From BP-464 sp963825415 (GTDB lineage Bacteria > Actinomycetota > Thermoleophilia > Solirubrobacterales > Solirubrobacteraceae): a stretch of DNA of 64,000 nt. The position numbers and the translations under genes were made by a program. The notes below the pieces were generated by a model. The model ran no database searches, was not told where the DNA came from, and saw only the letters and a list, made by a program, of their open reading frames with translations. Positions 34,981 to 43,593 of this stretch are shown here, piece after piece. Location of the stretch: contig CAWGTD010000009.1 of assembly GCA_963825415.1 (NCBI GenBank), positions 62,001 to 126,000 on the forward strand. Reading direction: 5' to 3'. Position 1 is the stretch's first letter. Each line of letters opens with the position of its first letter.

Positions 34981-35146
34981 GATGAGTGATCCCACGAGAT
35001 CCGCGATCCTGGATGACCGCGCGGATCGGCGCCGGATCGCCGCCCGTCGACCTCGGAAATGGCGCTGCCATTCCCGTCGGTGCCGGGCGACGCCCGACAT
35101 CCGCCCGCACGATCCCCAGAACCACGTCTTCGTGGGATCAATCATC
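34981..35146. repeat. structured dispersed element, copy 1
   Basis: 166 bases bounded by inverted repeats (GATGA...TGATCCCACGA with TCGTGGGATCA...TCATC). An internal hairpin GGAAATGG/CCATTCC (35055, 35068) sits above a further stem. The second copy at 47177 is the same length with about 89 percent identity and no gaps. Three differences are paired compensatory changes. It fits exactly between two minus-strand genes: one end covers the stop codon of the EthD-like gene, the other is 3 bases from the next ATG. Confidence 0.8.
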
Positions 35147-35513
35147 AGCCGGCGAGGTCGCCGCGCGCGTCGCCTGCATCGTCGGCCCCGGCCGTCGCGG
35201 CGACGGCCTCGGGCGGCAACGCGCCGCCGACGATCAGGTCGGTCCAGCCGTAGACGACCGGGACCTGGAAATGGCTCGAGTGCATGACGCGGAAGTCGAT
35301 GAACTCCGGCCCGGTCCAGTAGCGCTCGAAGTCCAGCTTGGAGTCGAACTCCGCGGTCTGCAGGAACTTGTAGCGGTCGTCGCGGTAGCGGAACACCGAG
35401 AAGCTGCGGGCGCCGTAGCGCAGCGCCACCGGTGCGATGTCGGCCAGCGCGGCCTCGACCTCGGCACCCCGGAAGCCCGTGGCGTACCACGGGATGTGCA
35501 CCACGCCGGCCAT
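35145..35513 (-). CDS. small dimeric alpha/beta-barrel (EthD-like) protein
   Basis: 122 residues. The core (YGARSFSVFRYRDDRYKFLQTAEFDSKLDFERYWTGPEF) has the alternating strand-helix pattern of dimeric ferredoxin-like barrels; the C-terminal 20 residues are low-complexity Ala/Asp/Gly. Its ATG overlaps the ccr stop (TGATG), so it is coupled to crotonyl-CoA carboxylase/reductase. Function unknown. Confidence 0.6.
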   Translation of the reverse strand: MAGVVHIPWYATGFRGAEVEAALADIAPVALRYGARSFSVFRYRDDRYKFLQTAEFDSKLDFERYWTGPEFIDFRVMHSSHFQVPVVYGWTDLIVGGALPPEAVAATAGADDAGDARGDLAG

Positions 35514-36770
35514 CACACGCCGACCTCGGCGCGGATCGCCCCCGGCCCCTCGGCGGTCTTGCCCTGACCCTCCTCGGTCGCGCCGACCAGGATCGAGATC
35601 TTGCCGGAGTGCTTGTTCTCCTTCATCAGCTGGTGCGCCTCGGCGACCTTCTCGAAGGGCATCGTCTGCCACAGCACGGGGCGGATCTGGCCGGTCTCGA
35701 TGAGCTTGTTGGCCAGGTTGCACTCCCAGGCGTTGGCGAAGTGCGAGCCGATGATCTGCTTCTGGCGCATCCACAGGTAGCGGACGTCGAAGTCGAGGTT
35801 GAAGCCGGACGTCGCGCCGCAGATGACGACCTTGCCGAACGGCTTGACGACGAAGACCGACGTCGGGAACGTCGCCTGGCCGACGTGCTCGAAGACGATG
35901 TCGGGCGACTCGCCGAGCAGCTCCTTGACCCGCTTGCCGAAGGCGCGGCTGACCTTGAAGCGCTCCTTCTCCTCCTCGGGGCTCTCGCCGCCCTTGCGCA
36001 TCATCCCGGCGAACTCGTTGCGGTCGATGTAGCCGACCGCGCCGAGCTGCTCGACGAGCTTGCCCTTCTCGGCGCTGGACACCACGCCGACCGCCTGCGC
36101 GCCCGCCGCGGCGCACAGCTGCGTGGCGAACACGCCCAGGCCGCCGGCGGCGCCCCAGATCAGCACCTTGTGGCCGGCTTGGAGCTTGCACTGGTCGATC
36201 AGCATCCGGTAGGCGGTGAAGTACGTCAGCCCGTAGGAGGAGGCCTCCTCCCAGGTCAGGTTGGCCGGCTTGGGCAGCAGCTGCTGGGCCTGGACCTTGG
36301 TGAACTGGGCGAACGAGCCCCAGGTCGTCTCGTAGCCCCAGATCCGCTGGCTGGGCGCGGCGAGCGGGATCGAGGCCGTGGACCTCGGGGTCCTCGTAGG
36401 AGGCCATGTTGCAGTGGATGACCACCTCGTCGCCGGGCTTCCAGCGGGTGACGCCCTCGCCGACCTTCCAGACGACTCCCGAGGCGTCCGAGCCGCCGAT
36501 GTGGTGGCCCCACTCGGGGTGGTCGCCGTAGCCGAACACGGAAACGGGCTTGCCCATCGCCGCCCAGACGTTGTTGAAGTTCACGCCGGCCGCCATCACG
36601 CGGACCCAGACCTCGAAGGCGCCGGGCTCGGGGATCTCGATCTCCTCGATCTGGAAGGCGTCCATCGGCTCGCCTTCTCGCTCCTGGCGGATGACCCAGG
36701 CGGCCATCGTCGCGGGCAGCTCGCCCGGCTCGGTCTCGACGTTTGCGATTTGTGCGATATCCACGGCCAT
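35513..36770 (-). CDS. ccr: crotonyl-CoA carboxylase/reductase, one frameshift
   Basis: MDR-superfamily enzyme. N-terminal part: VMAAGVNFNNVWAAMGKPVSVF and HHIGGSDASGVVWKVGEGV; C-terminal part: LIWGAAGGLGVFATQLC, VFEHVGQATFPTSVFVVKPFGKVVICGATSGFN and ELL/KQIIGSHFANAWE, all typical of Ccr rather than ordinary quinone reductases. Reaction: crotonyl-CoA + CO2 + NADPH to ethylmalonyl-CoA. One extra base in a GGG run near 36367 breaks the frame after PEVHGLDP; corrected length is about 418 residues. TAGAGT lies 9 nt before the ATG. Confidence 0.9.
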
Positions 36771-36782
36771 AGGGCCGGGACT

Positions 36783-37709
36783 CTACTGACGGATGCCCGC
36801 CCGGCGGAACCACACGAACAACGCAAGGATCGAGGCGAGCTCGAGCCCGATGCCCAGGCCGATGAAGGCGCCTGCGGTCTTGATGTGCTCCTCCATCCAG
36901 GCGAAGTTCTGGCCGAAGAAGCCCGTCAGGAAGGTCAGCGGCAGGAAGATCGTGCCGATCACCGTCAGCCGCGTGATCCACGAGTTCAGCCTGTTCGACT
37001 GTGCCGAGAGGTAGACGTCGAGCAGCCCGGTGAGCACGTCGCGGAATGACTCGATGCTGTCGTTGATGCGCAGTACGTGGTCGTAGACGTCGCGGAAGTA
37101 GTCGTGCGAGCCGTCGCCGCTGAAGCCTGGCAGGCGCGAGAACAGCGTTCCCGCCGTGGCGAGCAGGTCGCGCTGCGGGCCCACCCGGCGGCGCAGATCT
37201 CCGAGCTGGCGCTTGAGCGCGACGATCCGATGCAGGGTCTGCGCGTCGGCCCCATCGACGACGACGTCCTCGAGCTGGTCGATCTCCTCGTCGATCTCCT
37301 CGAGGTAGGGGAAGAACGAATCCGTGAGCGCGTCGAGGACCCGGTAGACCGCGTACTCCTCCTTCTCGTGCGGGATCTCGGCCACCCGCTCACGGGCGTC
37401 GTGCAGGCTGGCGCAGTCGTCCTGGCGCACCGTCACCAGCGCGTCGCCGTGGACGATGAGATGGACCTCGACCGGCTGGGACTTCTCGACGCCGTAGTAG
37501 ACGATGTGGATGAAGTCCGGGTAGTCGTCGACCTTCGGGCGCTGGCCGAACTTCTCGAGGTCCTCGACGGCGACCGGGTGCAGGCCGAACAGCTCGGCCG
37601 CCATGCCGATCTCCTCCATCGACGGGCGCACCATGTCGAGCCAGAAGAACTCGCCGGCCGCGCGCAGTCGCTCGATGGTGGGAGTGTCGATCCGGTCCAG
37701 GACCTGCAT
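36783..37709 (-). CDS. corA: CorA-family divalent cation transporter
   Basis: 308 residues. A large N-terminal cytoplasmic domain with a long helix (HRIVALKRQLGDLRRRVGPQRDLL) is followed by two membrane segments. The loop after the first reads FLTGFFGQNFAWM: the selectivity signature GMN is GQN here, a variant seen in actinobacterial CorA-like proteins. Expected to move Mg2+ or another divalent ion. ATG 37709 follows TAGCGT with a 7-nt gap. Its stop lies 12 bases from the ccr start. Confidence 0.85.
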   Translation of the reverse strand: MQVLDRIDTPTIERLRAAGEFFWLDMVRPSMEEIGMAAELFGLHPVAVEDLEKFGQRPKVDDYPDFIHIVYYGVEKSQPVEVHLIVHGDALVTVRQDDCASLHDARERVAEIPHEKEEYAVYRVLDALTDSFFPYLEEIDEEIDQLEDVVVDGADAQTLHRIVALKRQLGDLRRRVGPQRDLLATAGTLFSRLPGFSGDGSHDYFRDVYDHVLRINDSIESFRDVLTGLLDVYLSAQSNRLNSWITRLTVIGTIFLPLTFLTGFFGQNFAWMEEHIKTAGAFIGLGIGLELASILALFVWFRRAGIRQ

Positions 37710-37767
37710 CGGGCGCACGCTACCGGCACGGCGACCCGGGTGGCCAGATCGCGTGTAGTGTCGTCCG

Positions 37768-38388
37768 ATGTCCCTCCCGATCCAGCCGCCTCGCGCTGCT
37801 CGCCGGGTGCGCAGCAGCTGCCTACACCGTCGCGGCCTCGCCGGCCGCCACCGCACCACCTCGCCGGTCGCCCGCGGCAGCGCGACCGTGACGTGGGGCA
37901 GCGACCTGACGGGCGATCCGGTGCCGATCCGCGGCACCTGGCGCGAGGACAGCGAGTTCTGGAACAAGGGCGTTCGCGCGCCGCGCTCCGGCCTGATCAC
38001 CAAGTTCCGCCTGAAGGTCGGTTCGCAGCCCAAGACCATCCCGATCCGCTTCTCGGTGGTCCGCCCGGTGCGCGGCGGCAAGGTCAAGGTCATCACCACC
38101 ACCCATCCGCCCTACACGCTCAAGGCCAAGAAGCCGGGCATCAAGACGTTCCGGACCAGCGTGCTGGCCTTCAAGTGCTGCAAGATCCGCAAGGGCGACT
38201 ACGTGGCCGTGGACAACAGCGGCGCGAACACGGTCCAGGACCCGTTCCACTGGTTCGCCATGAAGCCCGGGAAGACGACCTACTCGCACATGGTCCGCGG
38301 CGTCAGCCAGGACTTCGGCCAGCTCTGGACGCACAAGTCGCACCCCGACCACGAGGTGCTGCTGCAGATCGTCCAGACGACGGGCTAG
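37768..38388 (+). CDS. probable secreted hypothetical protein, N-terminus out of frame
   Basis: The downstream frame (ATVTWGSDLTGDPVPIRGTWREDSEFW through LLQIVQTTG) is a beta-rich extracellular-type domain with CC in FKCCKIRKGDY. A good signal-peptide core, LALLAGCAAAAYTVAASPAATA, lies in another frame between about 37782 and 37855, so the start region has two frame changes. No family recognised. The ATG follows TAGTGT with a 6-nt gap. Confidence 0.5.
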   Translation: MSLPIQPPRAARRVRSSCLHRRGLAGRHRTTSPVARGSATVTWGSDLTGDPVPIRGTWREDSEFWNKGVRAPRSGLITKFRLKVGSQPKTIPIRFSVVRPVRGGKVKVITTTHPPYTLKAKKPGIKTFRTSVLAFKCCKIRKGDYVAVDNSGANTVQDPFHWFAMKPGKTTYSHMVRGVSQDFGQLWTHKSHPDHEVLLQIVQTTG

Positions 38389-38392
38389 GGCG

Positions 38393-38836
38393 CTAGGGCT
38401 CGAGCAGGTCGTTCTGCGCGCTGGCGCGCGGCTCGCCGACCTCGACCTGGGCCGGCTTGATCGCGCTGCCGGACTCGTCCACGCTGACGGTGTAGTCGCC
38501 GGGGTCGACGTCGGCCTTCAGCGAGGCGGTGTCGTGCGGGTTGATCGGTCCGGTCTCGCCGTTGGCCTGCGTCTGGCCGTTGACCTGGCGTGCGAGCGTC
38601 AGCCGCTGGGACTTCTCGGTCTGGTTGGTGACGACCAGGCTGATCGGGCCGGCGCCGAACTTCCTGGGGGAGACCGATACGCCGTCGGGGGTGATCGCCG
38701 CGGTGACGACGATCGGGGAGGCCGGGCGGGGCTCGTTCTTGTACGACTTGCTGCCGCCGCAGCCAGCTACGGCAAGCACGGCTGCGCAGGCGGCGCCGGA
38801 CAGCACGACGCGCGAGATTGCCGAGCCTCCTCTCAT
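38393..38836 (-). CDS. small lipoprotein with cupredoxin-like beta domain
   Basis: 147 residues. Lipobox LAVAGC after a clear signal sequence; the mature part (GVSVSPRKFGAGPISLVVTNQTEKSQRLTLARQ and DVDPGDYTVSVDES) resembles cupredoxin/blue-copper-like folds but the His and Cys ligands are missing, so metal binding is unlikely. Location: outer face of the membrane. Function unknown. Confidence 0.65.
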   Translation of the reverse strand: MRGGSAISRVVLSGAACAAVLAVAGCGGSKSYKNEPRPASPIVVTAAITPDGVSVSPRKFGAGPISLVVTNQTEKSQRLTLARQVNGQTQANGETGPINPHDTASLKADVDPGDYTVSVDESGSAIKPAQVEVGEPRASAQNDLLEP

Positions 38837-38888
38837 CCCGGTCGGAGACCCTAGTGGTTGGCGTGGAGGCGCGCCACGCCAAACCGGG

Positions 38889-39092
38889 TCAGGGCGCTGC
38901 GTCGGCCAGTGCGAGCGCTGCGCGCTCGGTCGCCACCTCGCCCAGCGCGCGCTGGAGTTCCTCCCACGAGAGCTGCTCGGCGACGTCGTACTCGGCGCCC
39001 AGGAGGTCGCGCAGGCTCTCCCGGTAGGCGGTCCATGCCAGGCGCTCGCGATCCGCGAGCTCCTCGAGTCGGTCGGGGGCGTAGGTCGTCAT
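38889..39092 (-). CDS. small acidic hypothetical protein
   Basis: 67 residues, helical and charged (APDRLEELADRERLAWTAYRESLRDLLGAEYDVAEQLSWEELQRAL). A strong GAGGAGG ribosome-binding site precedes the ATG, one of the few clear Shine-Dalgarno sequences here. No family recognised. Confidence 0.6.
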   Translation of the reverse strand: MTTYAPDRLEELADRERLAWTAYRESLRDLLGAEYDVAEQLSWEELQRALGEVATERAALALADAAP

Positions 39093-39198
39093 GTCTGCCT
39101 CCTCACGCCGGGGTGGTTCGGGGCAATGTAGAGGTCGCATCGGCGGCAAACTGCATGGGCCACTGCTCTATGTCCGGGCACGGCGGTAGGACGTTGCA

Positions 39199-40890
39199 GT
39201 GATCGATGTCGCCCAACCGCTCGCCGGCGTGGAGTTCCTCGTCATCGACACCGAGACCAACGGGCTCGCGGGCGACGCGTGCGAGGTCACGGAGGTGGGT
39301 GCCGTGCTGGTCGGCGGCGGCGAGCTGCACGACCGCTGGGAGACGCTCGTCGGCGTCCGCGCACCGCTGTCGCGCGGCATCCAGCGCTTCACCGGGATCA
39401 CGCAGGCGATGGTCGACGCGGCGCCGCCCGCCGAGGCGGCGCTCCCCGATCTCGCCGAGCTGGTCGAGGGCCGGGTCCTGGTCGCCCACAACGCGGTCTT
39501 CGATCGCCGCGTCCTGCGCCAGGCGTTCGAGCGCTCCGGCCTGCGCTGGCCCGAGCCACCCGCGCTGTGCACGCTCGCACTGGCGCGGCGGCTGCACCCA
39601 CTCGCCCGCCAGCGCGGGTTGCGCGCCCTGGCCGAGTCGCTGGGCATCGAGGTCGAGTGCTCGCATCGCGCGTTGGCCGACGCCGAGACCTGCGCGCGCG
39701 TGTTCTGCGCGCTGTTCCCGCGGCTGTGCGCGAACGCGGCGACCGTGGGGGAGGCACTCGGCCTGCTGCGGCCCGCGCGGCCGCGGCGCCGGCGCGCGGG
39801 CGAGACGTTCGGCGGCGGCGCGCCCCGGGCCCGGCGGCGCCGGCCCGACGTCGCCGGCCTGCCCGAGGAACCCGGCGTCTACGTCGTGCGCAACGCGGAG
39901 GGCCAGCCGCTGTACGTGGGCAAGTCGACCGCTGTGCGCAGCCGCGTGCGCGCGCACTTCGCGCCCTCTTCGCCGTCGACCGCGTGGACGCTGCAGGCCG
40001 AAACCGTCGACTGCGAGGCCACGGCCTCCGAGCTCGGGGCGCTGGTGCTCGAGCGGCGGCTGATCAAGCAGCTGCGCCCGCCCGGCAACGCGGTCCTCAA
40101 GCACGACGACCCCTACGTCTACCTGCGCTGCCGCCTGGACATCCCGTTCCCTGTGCTCGAGGTCGCGCCGGCGCCGGCGGCCGGCCACGCCGTCTCGGTC
40201 GGCCCGCTGCGCGGGCGCAGCGCGGCGGTGGAGCTCAAGGAGCAGCTCGACTCGCTCTTCGGCCTGCGCCACTGCGGCCGCGCGCTGCCGCGGCGCTCCT
40301 GGCCGTCCGCCTACGGCCAGATGGGCCGCTGCCTGTCGCCGTGCCTGCAGGATCTCGACCCCAACCTCTACCGCCGCCGGCTCGACGAGGCGCTTGGGGT
40401 GTTCGCCGGCCCGCGCGCGGGCCAGGCGTTGCTCGACCACGTCGACGAGCAGATGCGCCACGCCGCCGACGAGCAGCGCTACGAGCGGGCCGCGTGGCTC
40501 GCCCGCCGGCGCGTGCGCCTGGCGGAGCTGCTCGCCCGGCTCGGCGACGCCCTGAGCGCCACCCACGCGCGGCCGCGGCTCGTGCTCGCCGAGCACCCGC
40601 GCGACGAGCGGCGCTTCGACGCGTTCTGGCTGGTGGACGGGCGGGTCGCGGACTGGGCGCCGCTCGCCGACGGCGCCGACGCCTGGCGGCGGACCGAGCA
40701 CGCGATGCGCGGCTGGCGCCCCGCGCCGGCGACGCATGTGCCGCCCGACGAGGTCGACGAGGTGCGCCTCGTGACGACCTGGGTCGCAGCGAATCGCCCG
40801 CCGACGCTGCTGCTCGCCGACCGCGGCCGCGCCGCCGTAGAGGCGTTCGTCGCCCGGCACGTGGGGGTGGGCTCGTTGACCCGTCACTAG
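39199..40890 (+). CDS. DnaQ-like 3'-5' exonuclease fused to a UvrC-like GIY-YIG domain
   Basis: 563 residues. The exonuclease half has VIDTETNG (Asp17, Glu19), VAHNAVFDRRVL and HRALADAETCARVF, the DEDDh motifs. From about residue 215 a UvrC-type GIY-YIG nuclease follows: PGVYVVRNAEGQPLYVGKS, then a region with GRCLSPC and a UVR-like EQMRHAADEQRYERAAWLA. The fusion is known in actinobacteria and is thought to act in DNA repair. GTG 39199 follows TAGGAC with a 6-nt gap. Confidence 0.85.
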   Translation: MIDVAQPLAGVEFLVIDTETNGLAGDACEVTEVGAVLVGGGELHDRWETLVGVRAPLSRGIQRFTGITQAMVDAAPPAEAALPDLAELVEGRVLVAHNAVFDRRVLRQAFERSGLRWPEPPALCTLALARRLHPLARQRGLRALAESLGIEVECSHRALADAETCARVFCALFPRLCANAATVGEALGLLRPARPRRRRAGETFGGGAPRARRRRPDVAGLPEEPGVYVVRNAEGQPLYVGKSTAVRSRVRAHFAPSSPSTAWTLQAETVDCEATASELGALVLERRLIKQLRPPGNAVLKHDDPYVYLRCRLDIPFPVLEVAPAPAAGHAVSVGPLRGRSAAVELKEQLDSLFGLRHCGRALPRRSWPSAYGQMGRCLSPCLQDLDPNLYRRRLDEALGVFAGPRAGQALLDHVDEQMRHAADEQRYERAAWLARRRVRLAELLARLGDALSATHARPRLVLAEHPRDERRFDAFWLVDGRVADWAPLADGADAWRRTEHAMRGWRPAPATHVPPDEVDEVRLVTTWVAANRPPTLLLADRGRAAVEAFVARHVGVGSLTRH

Positions 40891-40927
40891 TGACGCCCTA
40901 AAGGAGCCCACCACCGGGCGAGGGCGG

Positions 40928-41872
40928 CTAGAACGGCAGCTCGACGACCTCGGCGGTGGCGCCGTCGCCGAGCGCGAGCGTGGTGCCGGGCGGGGCCTCG
41001 CGGCGAACGAGCGCGAGGCCGATCGGGCCGAGGCGGGGGGAGAGGACCGCGCTGCCGAGGCGCCCGACCTCGCGATCGGAGTGGATCAGCGGGGTGCCGG
41101 GCTCGGCGGGCGCCGAGAGACGCAGCCCGCGGAGGTGGCGGTTGGGCTTGCCCTTGTAGTGCAGGCGGGCGACGGTCTCCTGGCCGACGTAACAGCCCTT
41201 GGTGAAGCTCACCGCGCGGTCGTTGAGGCCGGCCTCCTGCGGGATCACGCTGTCGTCGAGATCGACGCCGTAGCGCGGCCGCCCGCGCTCGACTCGCAGC
41301 ACCTCGGCCGCGGCCTCGTCGACCACGATCGCGCCTGCATCGACGAGCGCGGCGACGACGTCGACCACGGCGTCCGCGTCGCACAGCACGTCGACGCCCT
41401 CCTCGGTGCCGACGAGCCGCACCGAGCGCCCGCCGATCTCGCCGGCGAGGTGCGAGTGCAGAACATCCGGCAGCGCCTCGGCGCCGGCCACCCGGCGTGC
41501 GTCCGGACCGACGAGCGAGAGCAGGCCGCTCTCCACCGTGCGCTTGTGCAGCTGCACGTCGTGGCCGACGGAGAAGCGGCGCACCATGTCGAACAGGTCC
41601 TGGAGCGCGACGCGCTCGGTGTCGAGCAGCAGCTCGCCGGGCGCGTCGAGGATCCGCAGGTCGCCAAGCATCTTGCCCTTCGGCGTCAGGAACGCGGCGT
41701 AGCAGCCCTCGCCCTCGCGCAGCGCCTCGACCTCGTTGGTCACCTGGCCGTTGAGGAACTCCTTGCGGCCCGCACCGGTCAGGGCGAGCTTGCCCCGCTC
41801 GGAGCGGTCGACGAGCCCGCAGCCGTCGGTCAGGACCGCGAGGTCACGCAGGAGATCGGTGGTCGCCGCCAT
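40928..41872 (-). CDS. ygfZ: folate-binding protein YgfZ / GcvT-like
   Basis: 314 residues. The YgfZ signature KGCYVGQETVARLHYKG is complete, including the conserved cysteine; the N-terminal domain (KLALTGAGRKEFLNGQVTNEVEAL) is GcvT-like. YgfZ proteins support assembly or repair of iron-sulfur clusters with folate. ATG 41872 follows TACCCT with a 6-nt gap. Divergent from the NRAMP transporter. Confidence 0.87.
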   Translation of the reverse strand: MAATTDLLRDLAVLTDGCGLVDRSERGKLALTGAGRKEFLNGQVTNEVEALREGEGCYAAFLTPKGKMLGDLRILDAPGELLLDTERVALQDLFDMVRRFSVGHDVQLHKRTVESGLLSLVGPDARRVAGAEALPDVLHSHLAGEIGGRSVRLVGTEEGVDVLCDADAVVDVVAALVDAGAIVVDEAAAEVLRVERGRPRYGVDLDDSVIPQEAGLNDRAVSFTKGCYVGQETVARLHYKGKPNRHLRGLRLSAPAEPGTPLIHSDREVGRLGSAVLSPRLGPIGLALVRREAPPGTTLALGDGATAEVVELPF

Positions 41873-41900
41873 GCATCGAGGGTAGTCGCGCCCGAAAAGG

Positions 41901-41918
41901 TTTTGGCTTGTCTAAACT
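41901..41918 (+). promoter_or_regulatory. DtxR/MntR-like operator overlapping the mntH -10
   Basis: TTTTGGCTTGTCTAAA (41901-41916) fits the interrupted palindrome TTTAGGCATGCCTAAA seen at DtxR/MntR-type sites at 13 of 16 positions. The -10 candidate TAAACT (41913-41918) overlaps it. Inference from sequence likeness and gene context. Confidence 0.5.
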
Positions 41919-41925
41919 TCTTTTC

Positions 41926-41943
41926 ATGCCGATAGAGAACTGA
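41926..41943 (+). CDS. five-codon leader ORF overlapping the mntH start
   Basis: ATG CCG ATA GAG AAC TGA encodes M-P-I-E-N. The ATG lies 7 nt after TAAACT, so it could be the first codon of a leaderless transcript; the TGA shares its last base with the mntH ATG (TGATG). Such an arrangement would deliver terminating ribosomes to mntH. Confidence 0.4.
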   Translation: MPIEN

Positions 41944-43220
41944 TGGAAGCCGGACTCGCCGCCCATACCCATCCGCACCCCCTCAGCGACCTCGAGCTGA
42001 TCCGCTCCAAGGGCCGCTTCCGAGGGTGGCTGCGCATGCTCGGCCCTGCGTTCGTGGCCTGCATCGCCTACGTCGACCCGGGCAACTTCGCCACCAACAT
42101 CGCCGGCGGGTCGAAGTACGGCTACCTGCTGTTGTGGGTGCTGCTCGCAGCGAACCTGATGGCGATGCTGATCCAGAACCTGTCCGCCAAGATCGGCATC
42201 GCCACCGGCAAGAACCTGCCCGAGCTCTGCCGCGAGCACATGTCGCGGCCGGTGTCGTTCGGCCTCTGGGTGCAGGCCGAGCTGATCGCCATGGCGACCG
42301 ACTTGGCGGAATTCGTCGGCGCGGCGATCGCGCTGAACCTGCTCTTCGGCGTCCCGCTGTTCTCGGCCGGCCTGATCACGGCGGTCGTCGCATTCGGGAT
42401 CCTGGCGCTGCAGAACCGCGGCTACCGGCGCTTCGAGCTGGTGATCATCGCGATGCTCGGCGTGATCCTCGGCGGCTTCCTCTACGACACGCTGCGGATC
42501 GGGTTCGACGCGGGCTCTGCGGTCAAGGGGTTCATCCCGCACTTCTCCGGCAGCGACAGCGTGCTGCTGGCCACCGGCATCCTCGGCGCGACCGTGATGC
42601 CGCACGTCATCTATCTGCACTCGGCGCTCACCCAGGGCCGCGTCCCGCCGCGCGACGAGACCGAGAAGCGCAAGCTGCTGCGCTTCGAGCGCATCGACGT
42701 GACGATCGCGATGACGATCGCCGGCCTCGTGAACATGTCGATGCTCGTGATCGCCGCGTCGCTGTTCCACGGCAGCGGCCTGACGGGCATCGACGACATC
42801 GAGCTGGCACACACCGAATTCGGCCGGCTCGTCGGTGGCGGCGCGGCGCTGGCGTTCGCCTGCGCGCTGCTGGCTTCGGGCCTTGCGAGCTCGAGCGTCG
42901 GCACCTACAGCGGCCAGGTCGTCATGCAGGGGTTCATCAACCGCCGCATCCCGCTGGCGCTGCGCCGCGGGGTCACGATGATGCCGGCCCTGGTCGTCCT
43001 GGCGATCGGGCTCGACCCGACCCGCTCGCTGGTGCTCAGCCAGGTCGTGCTGTCGTTCGGCATCCCGTTCGCGCTGATCCCGCTGGTGCTGCTCACGCGG
43101 CGCCGCGACATCATGGGCGCGCTCGTCAACCGGCGGATAACGACGATCGTGGCGGGGATCGTGGCGGTGCTGATCAGCGCGCTGAACCTGTTCCTCCTCT
43201 ACGAGACGTTCACCGGATAG
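41943..43220 (+). CDS. mntH: NRAMP-family Mn2+/Fe2+ transporter
   Basis: 425 residues with about eleven membrane segments. Metal-site motif DPGNFATN in the first helix (AYVDPGNFATNIAGGSKYGY) and MPHVIYLHS in helix 6 are intact, the NRAMP signature. Proton-coupled uptake of divalent manganese or iron. The start has no Shine-Dalgarno sequence; it is preceded by a tiny ORF and a DtxR/MntR-like site, which suggests metal-repressed expression. Confidence 0.9.
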   Translation: MEAGLAAHTHPHPLSDLELIRSKGRFRGWLRMLGPAFVACIAYVDPGNFATNIAGGSKYGYLLLWVLLAANLMAMLIQNLSAKIGIATGKNLPELCREHMSRPVSFGLWVQAELIAMATDLAEFVGAAIALNLLFGVPLFSAGLITAVVAFGILALQNRGYRRFELVIIAMLGVILGGFLYDTLRIGFDAGSAVKGFIPHFSGSDSVLLATGILGATVMPHVIYLHSALTQGRVPPRDETEKRKLLRFERIDVTIAMTIAGLVNMSMLVIAASLFHGSGLTGIDDIELAHTEFGRLVGGGAALAFACALLASGLASSSVGTYSGQVVMQGFINRRIPLALRRGVTMMPALVVLAIGLDPTRSLVLSQVVLSFGIPFALIPLVLLTRRRDIMGALVNRRITTIVAGIVAVLISALNLFLLYETFTG

Positions 43221-43230
43221 CCTCCGGCGC

Positions 43231-43593
43231 GTGGCGCTCGCGGACACGTTCGACGAGGTCGTCGGCTCACTGCCAGACGACTGGACCGACCTCGAGTTCG
43301 ACCTGCGGATCCGCGACGAGCAGCGCTACATCGACGCCGCGGTCTTCATGGTGGTCTGCAACGCGCAGCCCTACTCGCGCCACGACTGGCACTTTCGGAT
43401 CATCTGCGCGCACCGGTTCGGCCACGCGGCGGCGCCCTCGGCCGTGCACACGGCGCTGAAGCTGCTCGACGAGGCGGGCATCGAGGGCGAGCTGGCGGTC
43501 CGGCACGTGACCAGCGGCCGGGTCGAGGTCGTGCCCACGTGGGGAAGGCCGGAGTCCTTCCGCCAGGAGTTCCGCCGCCGCAACGCGCAGTGA
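43231..43593 (+). CDS. conserved hypothetical protein
   Basis: 120 residues, compact alpha/beta (WTDLEFDLRIRDEQRYIDAAVFMVVCNAQPY; DWHFRIICAHRFGHAAAP; GELAVRHVTSGRVEVVPTWGRPESFRQEF). No catalytic motif recognised. The GTG follows TAGCCT with a 7-nt gap, and that hexamer includes the mntH stop codon. Its stop overlaps the following start (GTGA). Confidence 0.65.
   Translation: MALADTFDEVVGSLPDDWTDLEFDLRIRDEQRYIDAAVFMVVCNAQPYSRHDWHFRIICAHRFGHAAAPSAVHTALKLLDEAGIEGELAVRHVTSGRVEVVPTWGRPESFRQEFRRRNAQ

Noticed and set aside
39103..40914. A 603-codon minus-strand frame over the DnaQ-UvrC gene
   Set aside because: Rich in His/Arg/Gln/Ala with no motifs, while the plus strand has complete exonuclease and GIY-YIG motifs.
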